Source: JBBIQS01 sp037442205
Lineage (GTDB): Bacteria > Myxococcota > Myxococcia > Myxococcales > UBA5297
NCBI GenBank assembly: GCA_037442205.1
Contig: JBBIQS010000137.1
Span: 1-11,709 of the forward strand
Reading direction: 5' to 3'
DNA: 11,709 bases
Made by a program: the position numbers and the translations under genes. A model generated the notes under the pieces. The model saw only the letters and a list, made by a program, of their open reading frames with translations. It did not search any database and was not told the DNA's origin. Shown here one piece after another: positions 5,593-11,709 of this stretch. The first letter of the stretch is position 1, and each line of letters opens with the position of its first letter.

Positions 5593-6123
5593 ATGAGCGA
5601 ACTACTTGACCGATACAGAGCCGAACTCCTTCGCCTACTCGGTTTCGACTCCAACGCCCCAGCAACGAGCGAAGGATTCCTCTGCGTCTACGAGCCCTCG
5701 TTTCACCCGGAGTGGTTGGCGTGGATCTCGGCGATGAAAGGGACGGCACGGGTGAGTGCCCTCGACCACTCGGCGTGGGCTTGGTTCAACGGTAGGCGAG
5801 ATGGCAGCTGGTCTGACCCCGTCAAGGGATGGATCGAACCGGGCGTCTGGAGTGAAGAAGTCACTCTTTCTCAGGAGCAAATGAAGACGATTCGCGAAGC
5901 CGTTCCTCCCGATACCGAGCCACGCCCGGGAGGTATCGATGGGATGTACGTCGGATTCGCATTTGCTCGCGAGGGACGCTGGGAGTGGCGCTACTCCTGG
6001 TCGAAGCCATCGCCCGGCGCTCGACTGGCGCGAGCGATAGCGGGTGCCGTGGCTGCTTCAGCGAGCACCGAGATAGTTCGGGAGGCCGCTGAGGTCGCCC
6101 TCAAGTATCTTCCGTCCTACTGA
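5593..6123 (+). CDS. Trp-rich soluble protein of unknown function (176 aa)
   Basis: Starts at ATG 5593 with only a distant GGGAAGG (~5566) as a ribosome site, so the start is moderately sure. It has ten tryptophans in 176 residues, clustered in HPEWLAWIS (39-46), SAWAWFNGRRDGSW (60-73), VKGW..PGVW (77-86) and GRWEWRYSW (128-136). The N-terminus is helical (ELLDRYRAELLRLLGF). The C-terminal ~40 residues contain an Ala-rich, weakly hydrophobic segment (143-158) and a final helix. No signal peptide is seen. The Trp-rich alternating segments suggest a small beta-rich domain. I do not recognise the family. GC is somewhat lower than in the dehydrogenase genes. Its last codons overlap the convergent Cys-rich lipoprotein gene by seven bases. 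It follows the 89-aa gene by 39 bases, so the two may be co-transcribed. Confidence 0.65.
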   Translation: MSELLDRYRAELLRLLGFDSNAPATSEGFLCVYEPSFHPEWLAWISAMKGTARVSALDHSAWAWFNGRRDGSWSDPVKGWIEPGVWSEEVTLSQEQMKTIREAVPPDTEPRPGGIDGMYVGFAFAREGRWEWRYSWSKPSPGARLARAIAGAVAASASTEIVREAAEVALKYLPSY

Positions 6124-7268
6124 CAGCACTTGGCCCCGGTCCAGTGCTGCCCGGCGCCGCTGCAGCTCCCCGAGCTGCCGTCCACGCAGGTGCTGACCCC
6201 CTCGACGCAGCAGACGGCCCCGGTCCAGTGCTCCACCGAATCGCTGCAGCTGCCGGAGCTGCCGGCCACGCACATCGTCACCTGCTCCACGCAGCACTCG
6301 GCGCCGGTCCAGTGCTCCAGCGAGTCGCTGCAGCTGCCGGAGCTGCCGGCGGCGCAGATCACCGGCCGCGTCAGGCAACACATCGCCCCGGTCCAGTGCT
6401 CGATCGAATCGCTGCAGCTGCCGCTGCTCCCGGTGGCGCAGACCGTCGCCCCTTCCACGCAGCACTGGGCCCCGCTCCAGTGCTCGACCGAGTCGCTGCA
6501 GCTGCCCGAGCTGCCGTCGGTGCAGATCGCCGGGACGGTCAGGCAGCACTGGGCCCCGGTCCAGTGCTCGACTGAATCGCTGCAGCTGCCCGAGCTGCCA
6601 GTAGTGCATTCGTAGGCCCCCACCAGGCAGCACTGGGCGCCGGTCCAGTGCTCGATCGAGTCGCTGCAGCTCCCCGAGCTGCCGTCGACGCAGAGGCTGG
6701 CCCCGGTGACGCAGCACAGCGAACCGGTCCAATGCTCGAGCGAATCGCTGCACGAGCCCGACGAGCCGGCGACGCACAACGGGCTGTTGGTCTGGCACTG
6801 ACCGGAGCTGTTGCAGGTCCCGGCGCAGGGGCCGCAGGAGACGCCACACACCGGGTCCGGGCCGCAAACCCGCGTGCCGCAGGCCGGGACGCAGCCGGTG
6901 CAGCCAGCCTTGACGATGCCGCAGTTGCTGCAGGAGAGCTGGCCGCCGCTGAAGCCGAAGCTGCCGCAGTTCTTGCCGCCGAAGTCGCTCCCGTCGCACT
7001 GCTCGGTGCCCTGGCGCACCCCATCGCCGCACAGCGGCTGGACCGAGCAGCCGGTGGTTTCCAGGCGAGAGCAGTCGGCCGCGCAGGTGAGCGTCCCCGA
7101 GCCCAGCGACAACGCGTCGCAGGTCAGCCCGCCCAGGTCCAGGCCGTCGCAGACCTCGCTGCCCTGCTTCACGCCGTCGCCGCAGACCGGATCCGCCGGC
7201 GGCGACGACGGGCAGCCGCAGAGGAAGGAAGCGAGGGCGGCGGAGGCGACGAAGGAGGCGAAGCGCAT
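6117..7268 (-). CDS. Cys-rich lipoprotein with two DUF4215-like modules and eight 28-residue repeats
   Basis: 383 residues. ATG 7266-7268 is preceded at seven bases by GGAG. Residues 1-19 are a lipoprotein signal (hydrophobic core, lipobox LCGC, Cys19 lipidated). Two Cys modules follow at ~29-74 and ~80-123, each with CGDGV..G.E.CDG, as in DUF4215-type repeats of myxobacterial surface proteins. A further Cys-rich linker spans 126-158 (ACGTRVCGPDPVCG). From residue 164 to the end run eight tandem 28-residue units with four cysteines each, built around GSSGSCSDS and EHWTG followed by CC. The last unit is shorter (24 residues) and diverged (SGAGQHW). Paired cysteines per unit suggest a disulfide-stiffened, rod-like surface stalk; this is an inference. 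The gene is divergent from proC with 130 bp between, and overlaps the convergent gene by seven bases. The ligand or role is unknown. Secretion and lipid anchoring are well supported. Confidence 0.88.
   Translation of the reverse strand: MRFASFVASAALASFLCGCPSSPPADPVCGDGVKQGSEVCDGLDLGGLTCDALSLGSGTLTCAADCSRLETTGCSVQPLCGDGVRQGTEQCDGSDFGGKNCGSFGFSGGQLSCSNCGIVKAGCTGCVPACGTRVCGPDPVCGVSCGPCAGTCNSSGQCQTNSPLCVAGSSGSCSDSLEHWTGSLCCVTGASLCVDGSSGSCSDSIEHWTGAQCCLVGAYECTTGSSGSCSDSVEHWTGAQCCLTVPAICTDGSSGSCSDSVEHWSGAQCCVEGATVCATGSSGSCSDSIEHWTGAMCCLTRPVICAAGSSGSCSDSLEHWTGAECCVEQVTMCVAGSSGSCSDSVEHWTGAVCCVEGVSTCVDGSSGSCSGAGQHWTGAKCCQ
6120..6779 (-). repeat. Eight tandem 84-bp coding repeats
   Basis: Read on the minus strand, the units start at 6779, 6695, 6611, 6527, 6443, 6359, 6275 and 6191; the last is 72 bp. 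Most units are close to identical at DNA level around CTGCAGCTGCC. The first differs in codons (two of the repeat serines use TCG where others use AGC) while its protein is unchanged. Confidence 0.92.
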
Positions 7269-7301
7269 TGGACGGCTCCGGAGGGTCAGGGGACGGCCCG
7301 C

Positions 7302-7331
7302 CTTCTAGGTCCTCGCGGCGGGCCCAGTCAA
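7302..7331 (-). promoter_or_regulatory. Candidate sigma-70-type promoter for the Cys-rich lipoprotein
   Basis: On the minus strand TTGACT (7331-7326, five of six to TTGACA) is separated by 18 bases from TAGAAG (7307-7302, four of six to TATAAT). Transcription would begin near 7295, about 27 bases before the start codon, leaving room for the GGAG site. Confidence 0.4.
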
Positions 7332-7334
7332 TCC

Positions 7335-7351
7335 GAGCGGCAAATCCGCTC
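7335..7351. promoter_or_regulatory. Dyad in the divergent lipoprotein/proC promoter region
   Basis: GAGCGG (7335-7340) and CCGCTC (7346-7351) are perfect inverted copies around CAAAT. The dyad adjoins the lipoprotein -35 and lies about 20 bases upstream of the possible proC -10, a position that suits an operator. No regulator is known; six-base arms also occur by chance. Confidence 0.3.
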
Positions 7352-7371
7352 ACGTCGCGGGCGTTTCGCGC

Positions 7372-7393
7372 TATAGATGTCGCCCCCAAGGAG
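7372..7393 (+). promoter_or_regulatory. Possible proC -10 and ribosome site
   Basis: TATAGA at 7372-7377 is a fair -10 element, without an obvious -35. AAGGAG at 7388-7393 is a strong ribosome site five bases before ATG 7399. The transcript leader would be only about 15 bases. Confidence 0.45.
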
Positions 7394-7398
7394 AGACC

Positions 7399-8238
7399 AT
7401 GAAGGGCAAGAAGATCTGTTTCATCGGAGCGGGGAACATGGCCGAAGCCCTGGTCCGCGGGCTGATCCGCGCCGGCTCCGCCTCCCCCGAGGACATCATC
7501 TGCACCGGCCGCCGCGACGAGCAGCTGGAGATGTTCCGCAAGAACTACGCGGTCGCGGTCACCAAGGACAACTACACCGCCGCCAAGGCCAGCGAGGTGG
7601 TCATCCTCTCGGTCAAGCCGCAGGCGATGAGCAAGCTCCTCGACCAGATCGCCGGCGCCATCGACCCCGGCAAGCTGGTGATCTCCATCGCCGCCGGCGT
7701 GCCCATCGCCGCCTTCGAGCGCAAGCTGGGCCGCGGCGCCCGCATCGTGCGCGCCATGCCCAACACCCCGGCCCTGGTCGGCGCCGGCGCTACCGCAATC
7801 TCCTCCGGCGAGCACGCCACCCAGGATGACATGAACGTCGCCAAGGCCCTCTTCGACGCGGTCGGGGTCACCGTCAACGTCGACGAGTACCTGCTCGACG
7901 CGGTCACCGGCCTGTCTGGCTCGGGCCCAGCCTACGTGTTCCTGATCATCGAGGCCCTCTCCGACGCCGGAGTGAAGGTCGGCCTGCCCCGCTACACCGC
8001 GATGAAGCTCGCCGCCCAGACCGTCCTGGGCAGCGCCAAGCTGCAGATCGAGACCGGCACCCATCCCGGCCAGCTCAAGGACCAGGTCACCAGCCCCGGC
8101 GGCACCGCCATCGCCGGCCTGCACACCCTCGAGGCCGGCGGCCTGCGCACCACCCTCATCAACGCCGTCGAGGCCGCCACCCTGCGCGCCCGCGAGCTGG
8201 GCAAGGAGTTCCTGCGCCAGACCGATGAGCAGCGGTAG
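7399..8238 (+). CDS. proC: Pyrroline-5-carboxylate reductase (proline synthesis)
   Basis: 279 residues, normal for the family (about 260-280). It catalyses NAD(P)H-dependent reduction of 1-pyrroline-5-carboxylate to L-proline in the cytoplasm, the last step of proline synthesis. The N-terminal Rossmann domain shows IGAGNMAEALVRGL (9-22), then GRRDEQ and SVKPQAM. The middle has RAMPNTPALVGAGAT, a family hallmark. The C-terminal dimerisation/active-site domain has TGLSGSGPAYVFLIIEALSD, GVKVGLPR and LKDQVTSPGGTAIAGL, the proC signature region. AAGGAG five bases before ATG 7399 fixes the start. It appears to be transcribed alone: a divergent gene lies upstream and a hairpin with a 65-bp gap lies downstream. 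Some relatives of the dehydrogenase genes at 1485-4326 act on proline or hydroxyproline, but they are about 3 kb away with other genes between, so no shared pathway should be assumed. Confidence 0.97.
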   Translation: MKGKKICFIGAGNMAEALVRGLIRAGSASPEDIICTGRRDEQLEMFRKNYAVAVTKDNYTAAKASEVVILSVKPQAMSKLLDQIAGAIDPGKLVISIAAGVPIAAFERKLGRGARIVRAMPNTPALVGAGATAISSGEHATQDDMNVAKALFDAVGVTVNVDEYLLDAVTGLSGSGPAYVFLIIEALSDAGVKVGLPRYTAMKLAAQTVLGSAKLQIETGTHPGQLKDQVTSPGGTAIAGLHTLEAGGLRTTLINAVEAATLRARELGKEFLRQTDEQR

Positions 8239-8260
8239 GGCTGCCGCGGTCAACCGACTC

Positions 8261-8279
8261 CGCCGGCTCAAAGCCGGCG
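8261..8279 (+). terminator. GC-rich hairpin after proC
   Basis: CGCCGGCT and AGCCGGCG form a perfect 8-bp stem around CAA, 23 bases after the proC stop. A third copy of AGCCGGCG follows at 8285-8292 and could pair with the left arm instead. No T-run follows, so it may stabilise the mRNA 3' end or be a REP-like element rather than a strict terminator. Confidence 0.4.
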
Positions 8280-8303
8280 CTGCGAGCCGGCGAGGGGGGC
8301 GAA

Positions 8304-9458
8304 ATGGGAATCGCGCAAGATCGCGTCAGGTCTACCCGCGGCAGCTTCCTCTGCTGTCTCGCCGCGGTGTCTCTACTCGCGCCAGCATGTGCGTCGTGCT
8401 GGTCGCACGGCTGGGAATGCGAGGTCGGGCCCAGGCCGGACGAACTGCTCTGCGCGGAGTCGCACGTGCAATGCGGTTACTTCGAATTCCAGGGCGAGAT
8501 GTGCGCCAGCGCGCACCAAGTTTGGTGCGGGCGCTGCCCACCGCGCCTGGCTTGCCAGAGCGACAACAGCTGCAAATGCCTGCCCGGCCAGGACTGCCCC
8601 TCGGCCTGGCAGCGGGCAGCCAGCCCCGCGAAAGGATTGCTCTCCGGCATCTGGGGCAGCTCGGCCAATGACGTCTGGGCCGTCGGCGAGGAGATCGTCC
8701 ATTGGGACGGGGCCTCCTGGTCGTCGGTGACGAGGCCGGTCGCGACGGAATACCCGCCGGCGCTGCTGGCAGTCTGGGGAAGCTCGCCCGAGGACGTGTG
8801 GGCGGTCGGCGGCGGCGGGAAGATCCTGCACTGGCAGGGCTCGGGCTGGACTCCAGTGGCCAGCCCATCGACTGCCGATCTCTTCGGCATCTGGGGAAGC
8901 GCGTCGGATGACGTCTGGGCCGTCGGGGCGGCCTCGGCGACCAGCGGCGTCATACTTCACTGGCAGGGTTCGGCCTGGAGCCAAGTCGAGATCCCGGCGA
9001 GCGGTGCGCTCTTTGGCGTCTGGGGAAGCTCGGCCAGCGACGTCTGGGCCGTCGGAAGCGGCGGGATCCTGCGCTGGCAGGGAACGAGTTGGTCCGTGGT
9101 CCGGCAGGAGGTTGGCGCATGGGTCGTCTGCGGCTCAGCGGCCGACGACGTGTGGGTCCTCGGTACCAGCTCGCTCTTGCACTGGCAGGGAACTCAGTGG
9201 GGCTCGGACGTGGTCCCGGAGAGCGAATTTCGAGGCGCTTGGTGCGCCTCCTCCAAGGACCTCCGGATCGCCGGCTCGAGCAGCTACCGAGGCCAGAGCC
9301 GCATCTTTCGCCGGCTGGACGCTTCCTGGTCGACGGACTCGGTCTACGACGGCGAGTGGAGCAGCGACGTTCCCTATTCGCTCCGCGCCATCTGGGGAAG
9401 CTCGCCCGAGGATGTCTGGGCGGTCGGCGACCAGGGTTCCATCTGGCATTGGCAGTGA
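8304..9458 (+). CDS. Secreted or lipid-anchored seven-bladed WGSS propeller protein with Cys-rich N-terminus
   Basis: 384 residues. ATG 8304 is preceded by a purine-rich GAGGGGGG (8292-8299). Residues ~1-29 form a signal: basic start, hydrophobic FLCCLAAVSLLAP, then AC. The 'APAC' stretch is an imperfect lipobox, so Cys29 may or may not be lipidated. A Cys-rich region spans 29-98. Seven repeats follow, of the form 'l.giWGSS..DVWAVG..g.IlHWqG..W..V', with the sixth degenerate (ASSKDLRIAG). The last repeat stops at HWQ, while a matching outer strand (SAWQRAASP, ~100-108) precedes the first. This suggests a seven-bladed beta-propeller closed by strand exchange between its ends. Such WGS/DVWAVG proteins are frequent in myxobacteria and lack a known role; surface binding is a guess. 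It lies 65 bp after proC and converges on the similar gene to its right. Confidence 0.88.
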   Translation: MGIAQDRVRSTRGSFLCCLAAVSLLAPACASCWSHGWECEVGPRPDELLCAESHVQCGYFEFQGEMCASAHQVWCGRCPPRLACQSDNSCKCLPGQDCPSAWQRAASPAKGLLSGIWGSSANDVWAVGEEIVHWDGASWSSVTRPVATEYPPALLAVWGSSPEDVWAVGGGGKILHWQGSGWTPVASPSTADLFGIWGSASDDVWAVGAASATSGVILHWQGSAWSQVEIPASGALFGVWGSSASDVWAVGSGGILRWQGTSWSVVRQEVGAWVVCGSAADDVWVLGTSSLLHWQGTQWGSDVVPESEFRGAWCASSKDLRIAGSSSYRGQSRIFRRLDASWSTDSVYDGEWSSDVPYSLRAIWGSSPEDVWAVGDQGSIWHWQ

Positions 9459-9473
9459 CTGGCGCGCCAGTCA
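9456..9473. terminator. 18-bp perfect palindrome between convergent propeller genes
   Basis: TGACTGGCGCGCCAGTCA is its own reverse complement and includes the TGA stop of the gene on its left. It sits in a 30-bp gap between convergent genes, so as a hairpin (7-bp stem, 4-base loop) it could act as a bidirectional terminator. No T-run follows on either side. Confidence 0.45.
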
Positions 9474-9488
9474 AAGCGGTTGAGGCCT

Positions 9489-10811
9489 TTACGGGAAATG
9501 AATGATCGGCCCATTGGGCCCGACGGCGTAGACATCCCCGCTGCCGCTTCCCCAGATGCCCCACAGGTCGATGTTGGTGCCGCTGTTCTGGGCGACCCAG
9601 GTCTGGCCGCGATCGGTGCTGTGCAGGATCGAGCCCCGGCCTCCGATGGCATAGACGTCGTTGGGCCCGCTGCCCCAGACCCGGCTGCGCGCCTCGGTGG
9701 TCCCGCAGGTCAGCGGGGTCCATGCGTGGCCGCCGTCGGTGCTGTGCAGGATGGTGCAGGCCGGCATGGGATTCCCCACTCCGCCGACGACGTAGATGTC
9801 GTTGGCTCCGCTTCCCCAGATGCCGTGGAGGTGGGCCGACGTTCCGCTGTTCCGCGAGGTCCAGGTGGTGCCGCCGTCCGAGGTGTGGAGGATCAGCCCC
9901 GAGGCGCCCACCACGTAGACGTCGCCGGCGCCGCTGCCCCAGACGCCGAGCAGCTGGTCGGTCACCCCGCTGGTTTGCTGCGTCCACTTCACCCCGTCGC
10001 CGGTGGTGTGGATGATGAGTCCGCTGTCCCCCACCGCATAGACGTCCCCGCTGCCGCTTCCCCAGACGCTGCGGAAGGCGTAGGCCGGCGCGATGCCGGT
10101 GATCTCCTGGTCCCAGGCGAGGCCGATGCCGTGGTGCAGCACGAGGGCGCCCTCTCCCACGGCGTACACGTCCTGTGGTCCGCTTCCCCACACGTCGTAG
10201 AGCCACTGGTAGCTGGGGACTCCGCTGTGATCGACCCAGGTCTTGCCGCCATCGGCGGTGTGGAAGATCGTCCTGCTGTAGCCGACCGCCCAGACGTCGC
10301 CGGCGCCGCTGCCCCAGATGCCGGAGAAGGCGCCATGGAGCGACGCGGTCCAGGGCGCCGGAGTCGCGCAGGCGCCGTTCTGGCACACCTGGCCCGCCAC
10401 CGGGCAGTCAGCGGCGGCCGCCCACTCCAGGCAGCCGTCAAAGTTGGTGTCGGCGCAGTGCTGGATCTGGCTGCCGGCGCACTGCGTCGCACCCGAGGCG
10501 CACTGGCTGGTACAGGCCGGCGTCCCGGAATCGGTCGGATGCGAGGCGTCGGCAGAACTTCCTGCATCTGCCGGCGATCCCGCGTCGCCATGCCCTCCGC
10601 CGTCTGCCGACGTCCCCGCGTCGAGGTGCCCTCCGCCATCGGCGGACGCTCCGGCGTCGAGGTCGGCAACCTGCCCTGCATCGCCGTCCGTCCCCTGCCC
10701 GGCGTCGGCGTCAGAGATCTCCGCAGCCGGACAGCCGGCCAGTGACAGCACAGTCAGAATCGAGAGCAGGCTCGCGCCGCGCCGAAGGACTTGGATCGTG
10801 TCGAGGGTCAT
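9489..10811 (-). CDS. Lipoprotein with Asp/Ala/Gly linker, Cys-rich domain and seven-bladed WGSG/Asp-box propeller
   Basis: 440 residues from ATG 10811; a TTG at 10826 would add five residues and has GAGG three bases upstream, so the start is not settled. The signal has two arginines (10-11), a hydrophobic core and lipobox LAGC (Cys27). Residues ~33-98 are a low-complexity linker rich in DAG, ADGGG and SAD, common in myxobacterial lipoproteins. A Cys-rich module spans 100-148. Then come seven blades of the form 'l.giWGSG..DVYAVG..G.ilHt.DGG.tW', several with the Asp-box pattern (HTADGGKTW, HSTDRGQTW). Blade seven ends at IIHFP and blade one is preceded by PWTASL, so the ends may complete one another as in the convergent gene. 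It is probably exposed at the cell surface on a flexible tether. The role is unknown. Blade five carries an insert with a Cys (PMPAC), and a second Cys lies in TPLTCG. Confidence 0.88.
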   Translation of the reverse strand: MTLDTIQVLRRGASLLSILTVLSLAGCPAAEISDADAGQGTDGDAGQVADLDAGASADGGGHLDAGTSADGGGHGDAGSPADAGSSADASHPTDSGTPACTSQCASGATQCAGSQIQHCADTNFDGCLEWAAAADCPVAGQVCQNGACATPAPWTASLHGAFSGIWGSGAGDVWAVGYSRTIFHTADGGKTWVDHSGVPSYQWLYDVWGSGPQDVYAVGEGALVLHHGIGLAWDQEITGIAPAYAFRSVWGSGSGDVYAVGDSGLIIHTTGDGVKWTQQTSGVTDQLLGVWGSGAGDVYVVGASGLILHTSDGGTTWTSRNSGTSAHLHGIWGSGANDIYVVGGVGNPMPACTILHSTDGGHAWTPLTCGTTEARSRVWGSGPNDVYAIGGRGSILHSTDRGQTWVAQNSGTNIDLWGIWGSGSGDVYAVGPNGPIIHFP

Positions 10812-10855
10812 CGCACAGACATGCAATAGCCTCGGAACAGATGCAATCCGCCGCG

Positions 10856-10872
10856 GCCGGCGGGACGCCGGC
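10856..10872 (-). terminator. GC-rich hairpin after the PPC-like repeat gene
   Basis: GCCGGCG (10856-10862) pairs perfectly with CGCCGGC (10866-10872) around GGA, about 30 bases past the stop of the leftward gene at 10904. It has no T-run. Its core GCCGGC is shared with the hairpin after proC at 8261-8279. Confidence 0.35.
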
Positions 10873-10903
10873 GCTCCCAGGCCCTCGGCGATCTCCCCCG
10901 GCT

Positions 10904-11709
10904 TCAGGGCGCCACGGCGATGGTGTAGTTCCCCATCGCCCCGCTGCTGGAGGGCAGCACCCGCACGAAGTAGGTCCCGGCCGCCGGCACCGAAAATGCC
11001 TTGTTCCCCGGCCCGGACAGGCTGGCAATCACCCCGGTATTGCTGCGGATTTCGATGGTGGTGCTCATCCCGGTCGCCGTCACCTGATAGGCCAGCTGGC
11101 CGTTGGTGGCGAAGCTGAACCAGTCCTCGTCGCCGAAGTACTGGATGCTCCCCGCGGTCGCCGCCGCTCCCACGGTCAGCGCGCTGGCGGTGGCGGCGCT
11201 GTTGCCGAAGTCGTCCTGGCCCAGGTCGGTCACCGTCACGCTATAGGCGCCAAGCCGGGTCGAGTCGTAGGCCCGGGCCAGCGCGTACTGCGGACCGGAG
11301 GTGGTCGCCAGCCGGGTGAAGCTCACCGCCGTGCCCCAGTCCTGGACGTTGAAGGAGGTGTTCCCGTCCAGCAGCAGCGTCAGATAGCCCGCCATCGGTC
11401 CGGCGTACTTGACCTGGTAGATGTGGTTCGCAATCGAGTCGAACTTGAACCAGTCCCAGTCGCCCTCGAAGTCGAACCTGGCGTTGGTGGTCCCGAGCCC
11501 GATCGCCCCGGCGGTGGCCTGGGTGTCGCCGAAGTCGTCCACTCCCAGGTCGGTCACGGTCACCGTGTAGCTGCCCAGGCTGGTCGTGCTGTAGGCGCGT
11601 GCCAGCGCGTACTGGGGGCCTGCGGTCGCCGCCTTGCGGGTGAAGGTCACCGCGGTGCCCCAGTCCTGCACGTTGAACGAGGTGTTGCCGTCCAGCACCA
11701 GCGTCAGGT
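10904..11709 (-). CDS. C-terminal part of a secreted PPC-like repeat protein (runs off the right edge)
   Basis: The frame is open from the right window edge to TGA at 10904-10906, giving 267 complete codons. A GTG at 11696-11698 is an ordinary Val inside a repeat, not a start. The visible part is a 108-residue repeat with motifs DDFGDTQATA, GDWDWFKFD, YLTLLLDGNTSFNVQDWGT, GPQYALARAY and YTVTVTDLG. A last, diverged copy follows (DDFGNSAATA, GDEDWFSFA, AGTYFVRVLP, GNYTIAVAP). The 'DD.g.s...A......g......gD.DwF.f......Y.v' layout is that of bacterial pre-peptidase C-terminal (PPC)-type beta-sandwich domains, which are common in secreted proteases and surface proteins. Any catalytic domain and the signal peptide would lie beyond the window. 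It is on the same strand as, and 92 bp upstream of, the WGSG propeller lipoprotein. Confidence 0.8.
   Translation of the reverse strand, partial: LTLVLDGNTSFNVQDWGTAVTFTRKAATAGPQYALARAYSTTSLGSYTVTVTDLGVDDFGDTQATAGAIGLGTTNARFDFEGDWDWFKFDSIANHIYQVKYAGPMAGYLTLLLDGNTSFNVQDWGTAVSFTRLATTSGPQYALARAYDSTRLGAYSVTVTDLGQDDFGNSAATASALTVGAAATAGSIQYFGDEDWFSFATNGQLAYQVTATGMSTTIEIRSNTGVIASLSGPGNKAFSVPAAGTYFVRVLPSSSGAMGNYTIAVAP
11216..11709 (-). repeat. 324-bp (108-codon) tandem coding repeat, one full and one partial unit
   Basis: One full unit spans 11539-11216; the end of an upstream unit fills 11709-11540. DNA is nearly identical between units, for example 11336-11384 against 11660-11708. The array probably continues past the window edge. 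The C-terminal unit (11215-10907) is much more diverged and looks like a cap. Confidence 0.85.

Noticed and set aside
6120..6779. Regular ~84-bp repeats that could suggest a CRISPR array or satellite
   Set aside because: The period is an exact multiple of three, the units have no unique spacers, and they encode a conserved Cys repeat in frame with a signal peptide.
1485..8238. A shared proline pathway between the dehydrogenase and proC
   Set aside because: The substrate cannot be read from sequence, and the genes are separated by about 3 kb, including a divergent gene; proximity alone is not enough.
6058..8271. Long open frame on the minus strand across the Cys-repeat gene, proC and the gap between them
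   Set aside because: It overlaps proC antisense and the lipoprotein in another frame. Its translation is low-complexity (Gly/Ala/Asp, then Arg/Leu/Gln) and mirrors the 84-bp repeats.
8950..10386. Long minus-strand frame covering both propeller genes
   Set aside because: It is Arg-rich with no blades or motifs, whereas the chosen frames show clear signal sequences and repeated blades.
11696..11698. GTG as the start of the right-edge gene
   Set aside because: The codon is a Val inside the repeated segment before LDGNTSF. The frame continues open to the window edge with LTL, matching the next repeat unit.

Overview
The window is high-GC bacterial DNA with strong G/C at third codon positions. 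It most resembles a myxobacterium or close relative (Myxococcota / former Deltaproteobacteria). The evidence is protein style rather than a marker gene: lipoproteins with Asp-Ala-Gly linkers, Cys-rich 'CGDG..(Q)G.E.CDG' modules, and two secreted proteins built from 'WGS..DVWAVG' blades. The taxonomic call is an inference.

Left part (1-1484): the last 36 codons of a probable beta-lactamase-family serine hydrolase (+), then a lower-GC, oppositely oriented membrane-protein gene (160-864, -) and about 600 bp without a convincing gene. A perfect 21-bp direct repeat (124-144 and 1380-1400) brackets this block. It could be a small inserted cassette separating the hydrolase from the genes that follow. 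Immediately before the next gene are three back-to-back hairpins (1392-1469), a possible structured mRNA leader.

Central operon (1485-5177, +): a two-gene amino-acid/amine dehydrogenase of the sarcosine oxidase / hydrogen cyanide synthase / opine oxidase type, followed by two small paralogous membrane proteins. The dehydrogenase has an unusual domain split. The BFD-type [2Fe-2S] domain that normally ends the alpha subunit begins the beta subunit instead, and the junction carries a T-run followed by TGA that would allow a +1 slip. Two more small + strand genes of unknown function follow (5284-5553 and 5593-6123).

Right part (6117-11709): a Cys-rich lipoprotein (-) with eight tandem 28-residue repeats; proC (pyrroline-5-carboxylate reductase, +), divergent from it; a secreted or lipid-anchored protein with seven WGSS blades (+); a convergent lipoprotein with seven WGSG/Asp-box blades (-); and the 3' end of a PPC-like repeat protein (-) that runs off the right edge. 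This half is mostly cell-surface or envelope proteins made of repeats, with proC as the one housekeeping gene.

No tRNA, rRNA, CRISPR array, transposase or complete mobile element was seen. The best candidates for something new are the structured leader, the domain-shifted dehydrogenase with its slippery junction, the 28-residue Cys repeat, and the direct-repeat-bounded insert.
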